A stretch of 64,000 nt of DNA from positions 385,527 to 449,526 of the forward strand of contig NZ_LMOD01000003.1 of the NCBI RefSeq assembly GCF_001423485.1. The letters run 5' to 3'. The position numbers and the translations under genes are program-made. A model generated the notes under the pieces. That model was not told the origin of the DNA, ran no database searches, and worked only from the letters and a program-made list of their open reading frames with translations. How positions within the stretch are numbered: the first letter of the stretch is position 1; the number at the start of each line of letters is the position of its first letter. The DNA comes from Microbacterium sp. Leaf320. GTDB taxonomy: Bacteria; Actinomycetota; Actinomycetes; Actinomycetales; Microbacteriaceae. This document shows positions 42,740-52,733 of this stretch, one piece after another.

Positions 42740-42775
42740 GTACAATCTGATCGAGATCATCGCCGGGCCGTACAA
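42740..42775 (+). promoter_or_regulatory. pucR promoter and GTACAA repeats
   Basis: TACAAT at 42741-42746 is a good -10 for the regulator gene. The core GTACAA occurs at 42740-42745 and again at 42770-42775, exactly 30 bases apart (about three helical turns), which would suit a dimeric regulator. Operator function is a guess. Confidence 0.4.
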
Positions 42776-42808
42776 AGACCGGTCACGAGATGGAGATGGA
42801 GAACCTGC

Positions 42809-44317
42809 ATGGATGCCGCAGAGCAGCCCACTCTTCGCGCACTCCTCAGCCGTCGCGACCTCGGTCTGGGGCTCGTCTCGGCAGAGACCGATCTCCCGCT
42901 CGGCGCGGTGGATCGCCCACTGCGCTGGGTGCACAGCTCCGACCTCGCCGACCCCACGCCCTTCCTCGCGGAAGACCTCGCACTGCTGACAACCGGCACC
43001 CAGTTCGACGCCGGCATCGACGTCGAGCTGTACGTCGGGCGCCTGTCCGACCGAGGTGTGCTCGGCCTCGGATTCGGCACGGACGTGCACCGCGCCGGCA
43101 TCCCCGACGAACTCGTCACCGAGTGCGCGCGCCGAGGGATCCCGCTGTTCGAGGTGCCCTACCGCACGCCGTTCATCGCCGTCGCCCGTGCGCATTCCGA
43201 GGCGATCGCGGCTCAGGCGTATGCCCGCAGGTCATGGGCGCTCGACACGCAGCGTGCACTGGCGCTCGCCGCGCTCCGCCCGCACGGACTGGACGCGACC
43301 GTCGCCGAGCTCGGCCGCCGCCTCGGAGTCTGGGTCGGCATGTACGACGCATCCGGTGCCCTGCAGCTGTCGCATCCGCGGGCGTCCGTCTCGACGGACC
43401 GCCTGACAGCACTCGGCGAGCGCGCCACCGAGATCCTCACCCGCGGACTCGAAGCAGGGCAGTCGCTCACGATCGACGAGCAGACGTTCATGCTGTTCAC
43501 GGTCGGCCGCGGCGGGCAGCTGCGCGGCGTGATCGCGCTCGCGGTCGACGCACTCGATTCCGAGGCCCGCACGGTCGTGACATCGGTCATCGCGATGGCG
43601 GGGCTCGCGCTCGAGCAGAGCGACCAGCTCGCCCGCAGTCGACGCAAGCTCAACTCTCAGCTTCTCAGCTCGCTGCTCGACGACGACCCGTCCCTCGCCA
43701 GGAGGGTGCTCGGCAGCATGCCCGCGGCGCCCGTCGTGGTGGCCATCGCCGCCGATGCCCCAGCCGGCCCTCTGACCGACTGGTGGGAGCGGCGGCGCTC
43801 CGAGCACGGCACCGCGAGCTTCCTCGCGGAATCGGCGGAGGGCGTCGTGCTCTGCCTGTCGATGACCGATGAGGCGCTGCTCGACGAGATCGCGATCCGC
43901 TTCGGCATCCGCATCGGCGCCTCGGGGTCGGAATCGTACGACGCGTTCTCGCGCGCGCACGCACAGGCCCTCGCGGCATTGCGCCAGCAGTCGGAGGCGG
44001 GGGTGTTCCACTTCGCGGACGCCGCGGGATCCAGCATCCTCAGCGCACTCGCCACCGACGAGGCACGCCTGGTCGCCGAGTCGCGCCTCGCGCCGTTGCG
44101 CGACCACGATGCGCGATCGGGCGGCGACCTCGAACGCTCCCTGCGCACGTGGCTGGAGCACGATGCGAAGTCCGATCCGGCGGCCGCTGCTCTCGGCGTG
44201 CACCGTCACACGCTGCGGTCGCGGATCACGCAGGCCGGTGCCCTGCTCGGCAGCGATCTGTCGTCGTTCCCCGCCCGCGCAGAGCTGTGGGCGCTGCTGC
44301 AGACCGCGCGGGATTAG
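42809..44317 (+). CDS. PucR-family transcriptional regulator of GABA/putrescine genes
   Basis: The product has 502 residues. The N-terminal PucR sensory domain (LRALLSRRDLGLGLVSAE, then LLTTGTQFD and GIPLFEVPYRTPFIAVARAH) precedes a GAF-like central part and the C-terminal PucR helix-turn-helix AAALGVHRHTLRSRITQAGALLG (about 463-485). I set the start at the ATG at 42809, after GGAGA. The family usually activates purine, GABA or amine catabolism when the substrate is present; in some bacteria a PucR-type GabR controls gabTD. It is divergent from gabT with 116 bases between starts, so control of the cluster is very likely. Confidence 0.88.
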   Translation: MDAAEQPTLRALLSRRDLGLGLVSAETDLPLGAVDRPLRWVHSSDLADPTPFLAEDLALLTTGTQFDAGIDVELYVGRLSDRGVLGLGFGTDVHRAGIPDELVTECARRGIPLFEVPYRTPFIAVARAHSEAIAAQAYARRSWALDTQRALALAALRPHGLDATVAELGRRLGVWVGMYDASGALQLSHPRASVSTDRLTALGERATEILTRGLEAGQSLTIDEQTFMLFTVGRGGQLRGVIALAVDALDSEARTVVTSVIAMAGLALEQSDQLARSRRKLNSQLLSSLLDDDPSLARRVLGSMPAAPVVVAIAADAPAGPLTDWWERRRSEHGTASFLAESAEGVVLCLSMTDEALLDEIAIRFGIRIGASGSESYDAFSRAHAQALAALRQQSEAGVFHFADAAGSSILSALATDEARLVAESRLAPLRDHDARSGGDLERSLRTWLEHDAKSDPAAAALGVHRHTLRSRITQAGALLGSDLSSFPARAELWALLQTARD

Positions 44318-44756
44318 ACGATCGATGTCATGACCCCGCCGGCGCCGCTCGAGGGTGCCGGCGCCAGCGCTCCTCGGCATGCATCTCGTCGATGATCGCC
44401 GGGTCGGTTCGCAGATATCGCGAGCCGACGCGCGGCCTTCCGCCGTCCATCCGCGACAGAAAGACATGCTTCTCATCGATGAATGCAGTGAGAACGTCCG
44501 CCCATCCGACCGTGTGAGTGCGACTCAAACACCGTGTCGACACCGACCCATGCCACTCGGCGACGAGAGCCGAACACCATGACACCGGGACCCACCATCG
44601 CATCCACGAATCTGCGGCGGACGACCGATGAATGTGCGGCGCCGCCGCAATCCGGACACTCCCCCGAGACTCACCGTCTCAGGGTAGCCGCGGCTCGGGC
44701 ATCGGTGGCCGTCGCAGTCTTTCCACAGAAGCCGGAGGTGCCGACGCCCTGAACCG
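44318..44756. other. 439-base stretch without a convincing gene
   Basis: It is lower in GC than its surroundings. A minus-strand frame ending at 44328 (VLTAFIDEKHVFLSRMDGG and onward, about 60-90 residues) has fairly protein-like composition but no ribosome site or leaderless -10 at any of its starts. I leave it as a possible small gene or decayed remnant. A short CGGTGAGTCTC...GAGACTCACCG-like symmetry lies near 44,665-44,685. Confidence 0.3.
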
Positions 44757-46208
44757 TCACCGCGGCGCGTGCGCCTCGAGGAACTCGTACACGTCGGTCG
44801 TGTCCACGCCAGGGAAGGCCCCCGTCGGCAGAGTCGCCAGCAGGGTGCGGGGCGTCTTCACGTTCGGCCAGGAGTTCTCGCGCCACCGCCCCTCGAGGTC
44901 GGCCGGCGCCCTGCGGCAGCACACCTCGACCGAATGCTTCGAGACCCCCCGGTGCGGCGTGTCCCGGCCGACGAACCACTTGGTGTCATCGAAGCGCACG
45001 CCCACGCTGACCGAGTGCAGCCCTTCACTCGACGCCTCGACGCGGGCCGTGCACCAGTAGGTGCCGTTGCCCGTGTCGGTGTACTGGTAATAGGGGTTGA
45101 ACCGGTCGTCCTCGTCAAACACCACGCGACTCGTCCAGCGACGGCAGCACATCTGGCCCTCGATCGAGCCGAGCCGATCGGTCGGGAAGTTCACGTCGTC
45201 GTTCTCGTACGCCTTCGTGATCGTGCCCGACTCGTGCACCTTGAGGAAATGGACGGGGATGTCGAGATGACGGGTCGCGAGATTCGTGAAGCGGTGCGCC
45301 GCGGTCTCGTATGAGACCGAGTAGGCATCTCGCAGGTCCTCTATCGAGATCGCCCTGCGTGCTTTCGCGTCCTTCAACGCGGGAACGACGTGTGCCTCGG
45401 GCACGAGCAGCGCGCCGGTGAGGTAGTTCGTCTCAACCCGCTGGCGTAGGAACTCGGCATAGCTGCGCGGCTCCGAATGGCCGAGGATGCGGCTCGACAG
45501 CGCCTGGAGCACTGCTGTCCGCGCATCGCCTTTCGCCGGAACACTGCTCGACAGGTACAGCCGCCCGTTCGCGAGGTCGGCGACACTGCGCGTGGTCTGC
45601 GGCAGATCAGGCGCGTAGTGGAGGGTGAATCCCAAGTACGCGGCGATCTCGGATGCGGTCCGCTGGGTGAGCGGGCCGCCCGGATGCCCGACCGCCGCGA
45701 GTATCTCGGCCGCCTTCGCCTCGAGGTCGGCGAAATGGTTGTCCTGCCGTCGCATCAGGTGACGCAGCTCGACGTTCGCGCGCCGGGCCTCCTCCGGTGT
45801 GGCGGCCCGCTCGTCCTTGAGCCGGTCGATCTCACCGTGCAGCGCGAGCAGCGCCTTGAGAGCATCCGTCGGCATGCTCTTGGCGATCCGGAACGGCTCG
45901 ATCCCCAGCGCCTGGAAGGTCTGGCCCTTCATGGCGCGTTCGAGGGCGATCTCGATCGCGCTGCGCTCGTCGAGCGGCTCACCCTCGAGAAGCGCATCGA
46001 TCGTGACGCCGAGCGCACGTGCGATCGCCTGCAGCTGGGTGAGCTTCGGTTCGCGCTTGCCCGTCTCGATCATCGACATCTGGCTCGGGGCCCGCTCGAC
46101 GGCCGCCGCGAGGTCGTCGAGGGTCATCCCGCGCGCCGTGCGCAACTGACGGATGCGTCGCCCGATCGTGAGGGCGTCGGCGTCTTCTTCGACCGCTGAG
46201 GTGCTCAT
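44757..46208 (-). CDS. ramB: RamB-type regulator of acetate/glyoxylate metabolism
   Basis: The product has 483 residues. The N-terminal XRE helix-turn-helix is TIGRRIRQLRTARGMTLDDLAAAVERAPSQMSMIETGKREPKL, residues 14-56. A middle IrrE/DUF955-like region lacking an obvious HExxH site and a C-terminal domain with paired Cys blocks (GQMCCRRWTSR and VEVCCRRAPADLEGRW) follow, the composition of short-chain acyl regulators such as RamB of corynebacteria. RamB-type proteins repress aceA, aceB and acetate-use genes. It is divergent from aceA. The start at 46208 is seven bases after a CAGAAT hexamer that lies inside an inverted-repeat operator candidate, so autorepression is likely. Confidence 0.9.
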   Translation of the reverse strand: MSTSAVEEDADALTIGRRIRQLRTARGMTLDDLAAAVERAPSQMSMIETGKREPKLTQLQAIARALGVTIDALLEGEPLDERSAIEIALERAMKGQTFQALGIEPFRIAKSMPTDALKALLALHGEIDRLKDERAATPEEARRANVELRHLMRRQDNHFADLEAKAAEILAAVGHPGGPLTQRTASEIAAYLGFTLHYAPDLPQTTRSVADLANGRLYLSSSVPAKGDARTAVLQALSSRILGHSEPRSYAEFLRQRVETNYLTGALLVPEAHVVPALKDAKARRAISIEDLRDAYSVSYETAAHRFTNLATRHLDIPVHFLKVHESGTITKAYENDDVNFPTDRLGSIEGQMCCRRWTSRVVFDEDDRFNPYYQYTDTGNGTYWCTARVEASSEGLHSVSVGVRFDDTKWFVGRDTPHRGVSKHSVEVCCRRAPADLEGRWRENSWPNVKTPRTLLATLPTGAFPGVDTTDVYEFLEAHAPR

Positions 46209-46215
46209 GAGGCCG

Positions 46216-46236
46216 ATTCTGTCACAGAAACAGAAT
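46216..46236. promoter_or_regulatory. putative RamB operator between ramB and aceA
   Basis: Three half-sites are packed together: TTCTGT-C-ACAGAA (46217-46229, perfect inverted repeat) and a further ACAGAAT (46230-46236), which also pairs with ATTCTGT (46216-46222). The first half-site contains the ramB -10 (CAGAAT on the minus strand). The sequence is not identical to the corynebacterial RamB box, so assignment to RamB rests on position. Confidence 0.5.
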
Positions 46237-46344
46237 TTCCGGTGATCTTCACACGCAGATCGGTCGGTCGAGCGCGACTTCTTCACCCACAGTGGAAACA
46301 CGCCACCCGGCTTCACGGTCCGGGCATCCAACGGAGGAGACACC

Positions 46345-47670
46345 ATGACGAACACCGATCAGAACCACACCCCTCGCCCCGCAGGTCTGCGCGCCGGCGA
46401 CCAGGTTCAGACGGCCGCCGAGCTCCGGGAGATCTGGGAGACCGATCCCCGTTGGGACGGTGTCGAGCGCACCTATTCGGCCGAAGACGTCATCCGCATC
46501 CGCGGGTCGGTGCGCGAGGACTCCACCCTCGCCCACCGCGGAGCCGAGAACCTCTGGAACCTCCTGCACACCGAGGACTACGTGCGGGCTCTCGGCGCCT
46601 ACACCGGCGGCCAGGCCGTGCAGCAGGTGCGTGCGGGCCTCAAGGCGATCTACCTCTCGGGCTGGCAGGTCGCGGCCGACGGCAACCTCGCCGGCCAGAC
46701 CTACCCCGACCAGTCGCTCTACCCCGCCAACTCGGTGCCGGCGGTCGTGCGTCGCATCAACAACGCGCTGATCCGTCAGGACCAGCTCGAGCACGCCGAG
46801 GGCGACGTCACCCAGGACTGGCTCGCCCCGATCGTCGCCGATGCCGAGGCCGGGTTCGGCGGGCCGCTCAACGCCTACGAGCTCGCGCAGTCGCTGATCC
46901 AGGCTGGCGCCGCGGCGATCCACTGGGAAGACCAGCTCGCGAGCGAGAAGAAGTGCGGCCACCTGGGCGGCAAGGTGCTCGTGCCCACCCAGCAGCACAT
47001 CCGCACGCTGAACGCAGCACGCCTCGCGGCCGACGTGGCAGGTGTCCCGACGGTCATCATCGCCCGGACGGATGCTCTCGCCGCCGACCTGCTCACCAGC
47101 GACGTCGACGAGCGCGATCAGCAGTTCACCACCGGCGAGCGCACCGCCGAGGGCTTCTACCGCATCCGTCCCGGCATCGAGTCGGTCATCAGCCGCGGAC
47201 TCGCGTTCGCTCCATACGCCGATCTGCTGTGGGTCGAGACGGGTGAGCCCGACATCGAGCTGGCTCGTGAGTTCGCCGCGGCCATCCACGCGCAGTTCCC
47301 CGGCAAGCTGCTCGCGTACAACTGCTCGCCGAGCTTCAACTGGAAGCGCCACCTGTCGGACGCCGAGATCGCGACGTTCCAGCAGGAGCTGGCTGATCTG
47401 GGCTACAAGTTCCAGTTCATCACGCTCGCCGGCTTCCACGCCCTGAACCACTCGATGTTCGACCTCGCCCGCGGCTACGCCGAGCGCGCCATGAGCGCGT
47501 ACGTCGAGCTGCAGGAGGCCGAGTTCGCCGCCGAGGCGAACGGCTACACCGCCACCAAGCACCAGCGCGAGGCGGGCACCGGCTACTTCGACGTCATCTC
47601 CACCGCGCTCAACCCCGACAGCGCGACCCTCGCCCTCGCCGGCTCCACCGAAGCCGCGCAGTTCCACTGA
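46345..47670 (+). CDS. aceA: isocitrate lyase
   Basis: The product has 441 residues. The active-site KKCGH is at 202-206 (Cys204), the metal-binding and substrate blocks are [20 protein letters not shown] and [13 protein letters not shown], and the start [20 protein letters not shown] has a GGAGGAG ribosome site. It splits isocitrate into glyoxylate and succinate, the first step of the glyoxylate shunt used for growth on acetate or fatty acids. It is divergent from ramB and followed by aceB on the same strand, with a repeat element in the 126-base gap. Confidence 0.97.
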   Translation: MTNTDQNHTPRPAGLRAGDQVQTAAELREIWETDPRWDGVERTYSAEDVIRIRGSVREDSTLAHRGAENLWNLLHTEDYVRALGAYTGGQAVQQVRAGLKAIYLSGWQVAADGNLAGQTYPDQSLYPANSVPAVVRRINNALIRQDQLEHAEGDVTQDWLAPIVADAEAGFGGPLNAYELAQSLIQAGAAAIHWEDQLASEKKCGHLGGKVLVPTQQHIRTLNAARLAADVAGVPTVIIARTDALAADLLTSDVDERDQQFTTGERTAEGFYRIRPGIESVISRGLAFAPYADLLWVETGEPDIELAREFAAAIHAQFPGKLLAYNCSPSFNWKRHLSDAEIATFQQELADLGYKFQFITLAGFHALNHSMFDLARGYAERAMSAYVELQEAEFAAEANGYTATKHQREAGTGYFDVISTALNPDSATLALAGSTEAAQFH

Positions 47671-47679
47671 TCCGCACCG

Positions 47680-47770
47680 CGTTTCGTCTCGGTGCTCCGC
47701 CCCTCGCTCAACGACCGACCACCCACCCGGTCGTTGAGCGAGGACAGCGAAGCCGACCGAGACGAAACGC
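47680..47770. repeat. REP/BIME-like repeat pair B between aceA and aceB
   Basis: An inverted copy (47680-47716, CGTTTCGTCTCGGTGCTCC..) and a direct copy (47727-47770, CCGGTCGTTGAGCGAGGACA..) face each other and can fold into one hairpin of over 35 bases per arm. It begins nine bases after the aceA stop and ends 26 bases before aceB, so it may affect the aceA:aceB ratio or RNA stability. Confidence 0.85.
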
Positions 47771-47796
47771 ACCCACTCACCTAAAGGACTCAGATC

Positions 47797-49467
<1,671 letters not shown>

Positions 49468-49480
49468 CTCACACTGCACA

Positions 49481-49521
49481 GAAGCCCCTCGAATGCCGCG
49501 ATCCGGCATCCGAGGGGCTCT
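49481..49521 (+). terminator. terminator after aceB
   Basis: The stem AGCCCCTCGnATGCCG pairs with CGGCATnCGAGGGGCT around a short loop, placed 16 bases after the aceB stop. Confidence 0.88.
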
Positions 49522-49569
49522 GCCGTTCCGCCCTGTGGACAACCGGGTTCGAGCGTCTCCGCCCCGCCC

Positions 49570-49575
49570 TACGCT
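49570..49575 (+). promoter_or_regulatory. -10 element of the leaderless small membrane protein gene
   Basis: TACGCT ends six bases before the ATG at 49582. Confidence 0.5.
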
Positions 49576-49581
49576 CGCGGG

Positions 49582-49962
49582 ATGCCGACACCTACTCCCC
49601 CTTCCGAACACGCTCTCCGCGTCCGCCGCACCGCCTCGCTCAGCCTCAGTTCCGCGTCGCTCGCGCTCACCCTGCTGACGGCGATCCCGATCGCCCTGGT
49701 CCTGTTCGGCTTCGAGGAGACCGCTGTTCTCCCTCTTCCCATCGAGCTCGTTCGTCCATCCCATACCATCGCGGTCGCGACGGGCGCGGTCGGGCTCGTG
49801 CTCGGCGGAAACCTGCCACTCGAGGGCGTCCCCAGACCGAGACTCCCGGTGCAACTGGGGGTGGCGGCGCTCCTCACCGCCGGCACGTCGATGGTGCTGC
49901 TGGCGATGCCCGTGCTCCTCATGGTCGCCTCCATGCTCGCCGGCCTACTGACCATGTTCTGA
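49582..49962 (+). CDS. small membrane protein of unknown function
   Basis: The product has 126 residues with three or four hydrophobic segments (about 20-42, 60-78, 90-108 and 108-125) and a short basic cytosolic start (ALRVRRTASL). I recognise no family. Support for a real gene comes from coding-like composition, the hydrophobic pattern and a TACGCT hexamer six bases before the ATG, the same leaderless signal seen at many genes here. It follows the aceB terminator and precedes another small unknown gene on the same strand by 41 bases. Confidence 0.6.
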   Translation: MPTPTPPSEHALRVRRTASLSLSSASLALTLLTAIPIALVLFGFEETAVLPLPIELVRPSHTIAVATGAVGLVLGGNLPLEGVPRPRLPVQLGVAALLTAGTSMVLLAMPVLLMVASMLAGLLTMF

Positions 49963-49991
49963 CCGGCGGCGCCTGCGATCACAGGCGGGCG

Positions 49992-49997
49992 TAGCCT
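49992..49997 (+). promoter_or_regulatory. -10 element of the leaderless gene at 50004
   Basis: TAGCCT ends six bases before the ATG. Confidence 0.5.
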
Positions 49998-50003
49998 GAG
50001 ATC

Positions 50004-50438
50004 ATGAGCGACGCCTGGTCCGATATCTCCGCCGAGTTCCTGCACCTGTACCCGCGCGGACGCCGCCTGCTGGTCGTCGCGGGAGCGGATGCCGAGCGTT
50101 CACGCCACGCGGCCGACGGGCTCGCCGCAGCTCTCATCACCGCGGGGCAACAGGTCGAGCGCCAGCACACGACCGACGGCGACGAGCAGGTTCTGCGCAC
50201 CGATGTCATCGCTCCGTTTCGAGAGTCCCCCGACAGCGGCAGCGTGCTCGTGGTCTCGGGTCCGCCCGCGCTGCTGAGTGAGACCGCGCGCGGTCTCTGG
50301 AACTTCATCGTCTGGCAGCTCGCCGGAGACGAGGCTCCGCATGCGATTGCCTCGGCGCTCGTCGACGTGACCGACCCCGCGAATCCGACTCGGCGCTTCG
50401 CGGACTACTGCGCGCTTCCCTCGTCGTTCGGTTCCTGA
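50004..50438 (+). CDS. hypothetical protein, possibly a decayed nucleotide kinase-like fold
   Basis: The product has 144 residues. The pattern RRLLVVAGADAERSRHAADGLAAALITAG is strand-turn-helix like a P-loop start, but the GxxxxGK[ST] is missing. VLRTDVIAPFRE, SGSVLVVSGPPALL and ADYCALPSSFGS at later positions recall the layout of small uridine kinase-like proteins, so a non-catalytic relative is possible; this is inference. No signal peptide or membrane helix. Its own leaderless signal supports expression. A strong hairpin lies 18 bases after the stop. Confidence 0.6.
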   Translation: MSDAWSDISAEFLHLYPRGRRLLVVAGADAERSRHAADGLAAALITAGQQVERQHTTDGDEQVLRTDVIAPFRESPDSGSVLVVSGPPALLSETARGLWNFIVWQLAGDEAPHAIASALVDVTDPANPTRRFADYCALPSSFGS

Positions 50439-50875
50439 CGCGAACCCTGGGGTTCGCGGGTGCTTCGGTTCCCCCGACCGAAGCACCCGCACGTCCACCC
50501 GTTCTCCCGCGGGTGGTCCGTCGTGCCCGGCGCTCACGCGCCTGTCCCCGAGCTTCCGGACGGGCGGTCCACCACGTCCGGAAGCCGTGACAGCCGACGA
50601 TCCCGGAGCCGGAGCTCCGTCGCCATCTGCCGTCATGACCCGCCTGGGGACACGGGCAGGCCCAGGTTAGAGCCGCGCTCCCCGGTCTCGAGGTGCGGGA
50701 GCGCGTTACGTCACATGCTGCGCGTTACGCGGCACTCAGCACTCGCGTTGGCACGAGATTCGCGATCACCCGTCACCCTGCGCACGCCTCGTCGACACTG
50801 ATCTGCGGGCGCGCCGAACACCCCTGTCCGCTCACTCCGGCCGCTCACGGCAGCCACGTCGAGCAGACGATCGGA
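50439..50875. other. 437-base gene-free region with a strong hairpin
   Basis: No open frame here looks coding. A perfect 12-base inverted repeat, CGGGTGCTTCGG with CCGAAGCACCCG (50457-50489), sits near the left end and probably ends the preceding transcript. Further right, GCGCGTTAC occurs twice (about 50,700 and 50,727). Nothing else was recognised. Confidence 0.4.
50457..50489 (+). terminator. terminator-like hairpin after the hypothetical gene
   Basis: A 12-base perfect stem (50457-50468 with 50478-50489) and a 9-base loop, 18 bases past the stop codon at 50438. Confidence 0.65.
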
Positions 50876-51952
50876 TCAGAGCGATGACCCTGCCTGCTCG
50901 TCGCTGAGCAGCATGGCCTCTGCGAGGCGCGGCGGCCGGGCGCGCGCAGAGAGACGGAAAGCACTGGGGCTGTGGCCGACATGGCGCGAGAACTGGGCGC
51001 GCAGCGCCGCTGCGTCGGTGAATCCGGATCGCTCGGCGACCGTGGTGAGGTCCTGCGGGGGAACCGACAGCAGTTCCTCTCGAGCGGTCACCAGCCGCCG
51101 TCGCAACAGCCTCGACGCGAGACTCTCGTCGGTTCCCGCGTAGAGCCGGAACAACTGGCGTCGACTGACGTGCAGCTCGGCGGCGAGCTCCTCGATCCCG
51201 AATGCCGCATCGCGATGGCGCCGCTCGATGATCCTGCCGGCCTCGGCCCGCAGCTCGCTCGCTCTGTCCGTCTCGCCGTCACCGGGGAACTGCCGGAACA
51301 ACCCGCGCACCAGTGCGAGGAGCGCGGCCTCGGTGCCGGCGAGCGCCCCCACCCCCTGGTCGGGGTCCTGAGCCCATTCGAACAGCATCCTCGCAAGAGC
51401 CGCACCCGCAGCCCTGGTGAGCGGGGTGTCCGGGAACATGTCCGCTCCCCTGGCCAGCACGTGTCGATAACCGGCGATCGCGGCTGCGGGCACCACGACG
51501 CCCGTGGTGTTCGTCACGCCGAACTGCTCGACCGCCGACGCTCCGAGGCTCGACATGAAGCCCACCCGCCCCACGCTCATGAGCTGGACACCTGACGCAG
51601 TGTGCAGGCGTTGCCCGCCCTGACCCACCATCCCGATGATGACGATGTCGTCGTCTTCGGGGGTGGCGCGGTCGTATCTCACCGTGTGCGCTGTCTCGAG
51701 GGTGCTGTAGAGCATCGTCGCGCCGATCGATCGACGCAGGAGCGCAGCCTCGAATGCATCGGGGTCGTCTGCTGTCATCGATCCGAAGTTCGACAGCTGC
51801 ATCATGCCGAGTCGCCCGTCGAGACGGATCACCTGTCCCGCGAACCAGCCGGGCGGCGCGATCTGCGGATCATGGCCCAACGGCGGCCAGGATCCACCGG
51901 CGAGCCGACCGAGCCAGGCAGTCAACTCCGCATCGTCGATCACTCGCTCCAT
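50876..51952 (-). CDS. AraC-family transcriptional regulator
   Basis: The product has 358 residues from the ATG at 51952 (GGGGG six bases upstream); an ATG four codons earlier is the alternative. The C-terminal AraC DNA-binding domain has both helix-turn-helix motifs: FGIEELAAELHVSRRQLFRLY and LTTVAERSGFTDAAALRAQFSRHVGHSPSAFR, the second with the family's GFxxxxxxxxxFxxxxGxSP pattern. The first 200 residues form the usual AraC-ligand-binding-like domain with no recognised effector. No obvious target genes lie beside it: downstream is gene-free and upstream is the Lrp gene. A promoter is visible at 52009-52037. Confidence 0.85.
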   Translation of the reverse strand: MERVIDDAELTAWLGRLAGGSWPPLGHDPQIAPPGWFAGQVIRLDGRLGMMQLSNFGSMTADDPDAFEAALLRRSIGATMLYSTLETAHTVRYDRATPEDDDIVIIGMVGQGGQRLHTASGVQLMSVGRVGFMSSLGASAVEQFGVTNTTGVVVPAAAIAGYRHVLARGADMFPDTPLTRAAGAALARMLFEWAQDPDQGVGALAGTEAALLALVRGLFRQFPGDGETDRASELRAEAGRIIERRHRDAAFGIEELAAELHVSRRQLFRLYAGTDESLASRLLRRRLVTAREELLSVPPQDLTTVAERSGFTDAAALRAQFSRHVGHSPSAFRLSARARPPRLAEAMLLSDEQAGSSL

Positions 51953-52008
51953 AGCAACCCCCATCGGATGCGCGCCGCATCCGCAGCGACCGCTCCGTCC
52001 CCGCCCTC

Positions 52009-52037
52009 ACCCTATGGACGCAGGGAAAACCGAGCAA
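52009..52037 (-). promoter_or_regulatory. promoter of the AraC-family gene
   Basis: On the minus strand TTGCTC (52032-52037), 17 bases, TAGGGT (52009-52014), giving a leader of about 50 bases. Confidence 0.5.
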
Positions 52038-52108
52038 TATACATTCGTCCGACGTCAGGGAACGCCTCGACGGCGCAGGGGCACAGCCTCAACGGCGGGC
52101 AGGGACGC

Positions 52109-52618
52109 TCAGCGGAACGACGCCGCCACCGAGTTGCGGTGATAGTCGAACACGATGCTGGTCCTGGTCGAGGCGACGCTCGACTGCGCCGACAGGTGCT
52201 CGAGCACGAACTCGCGCATCTCCGACGAGTCGGCGACGGCGATGTGCAGCAGGAAGTCGTCGTCTCCTCCGAGGAAGAACACCTGGATGACCTGCGGCAG
52301 CCCCCGCACGCGGTCGGCGAACTCGACAATGCTCTCCCTGCGCCCGCTCGGACGCAGCGTGACGCCGATGATCGCCTGCAGGCCCGCGCCGAGCATCCGC
52401 TCGTCGACACTCGCGTGGAAGCCGCTGATCACACCGCGGTCGACGAGGGCGCGCAGACGCGCGTGCGCGGTCGACGGGGCGACACCGAGGTGACCGGCGA
52501 GCTCGGCATTCGTCATCCTCCCGTCGGCGCTCAGCAGCTGGACGATTCGCGCATCGATCGCGTCGAGCGCCGGGGCCCGAAGAGTGTTCGACTGTGCGGC
52601 CTCGGATGACGTCTCCAT
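52109..52618 (-). CDS. Lrp/AsnC-family regulator of alanine dehydrogenase
   Basis: The product has 169 residues. The N-terminal helix-turn-helix is DARIVQLLSADGRMTNAELAGHLGVAPSTAHARLRAL (residues 21-57), and the RAM effector domain follows with GFHASVDERMLGAGLQAIIGVTL and the GxxDFLLHIAV pattern (GGDDDFLLHIAVADS). Divergent from ald, it corresponds to the AldR-type regulator that responds to alanine or related amino acids. CATAAT seven bases before the ATG suggests a leaderless transcript. Confidence 0.92.
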   Translation of the reverse strand: METSSEAAQSNTLRAPALDAIDARIVQLLSADGRMTNAELAGHLGVAPSTAHARLRALVDRGVISGFHASVDERMLGAGLQAIIGVTLRPSGRRESIVEFADRVRGLPQVIQVFFLGGDDDFLLHIAVADSSEMREFVLEHLSAQSSVASTRTSIVFDYHRNSVAASFR

Positions 52619-52650
52619 GCGAACGATTATGCAGGATTCACGAGACAGGC

Positions 52651-52669
52651 GAATGTTCTTCAGGCATTC
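52651..52669. promoter_or_regulatory. candidate Lrp/AldR site upstream of ald
   Basis: GAATG (52651-52655) and CATTC (52665-52669) form an inverted repeat with a 9-base spacer, a length usual for Lrp-family sites. Further AT-rich half-site-like elements (TTCTG at 52667 and about 52688) follow towards ald, compatible with cooperative octamer binding. Confidence 0.4.
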
Positions 52670-52733
52670 TGTCGATCAGTCGACGTTTCTGCGATTCTGA
52701 GATGTACCCACGCAACCGTCACTTGGAGGATCG

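Noticed and set aside
44328-44603. A 91-codon minus-strand frame between pucR and ramB
   Set aside because: Composition is partly protein-like but there is no start signal and no family resemblance; noted in the region entry only.
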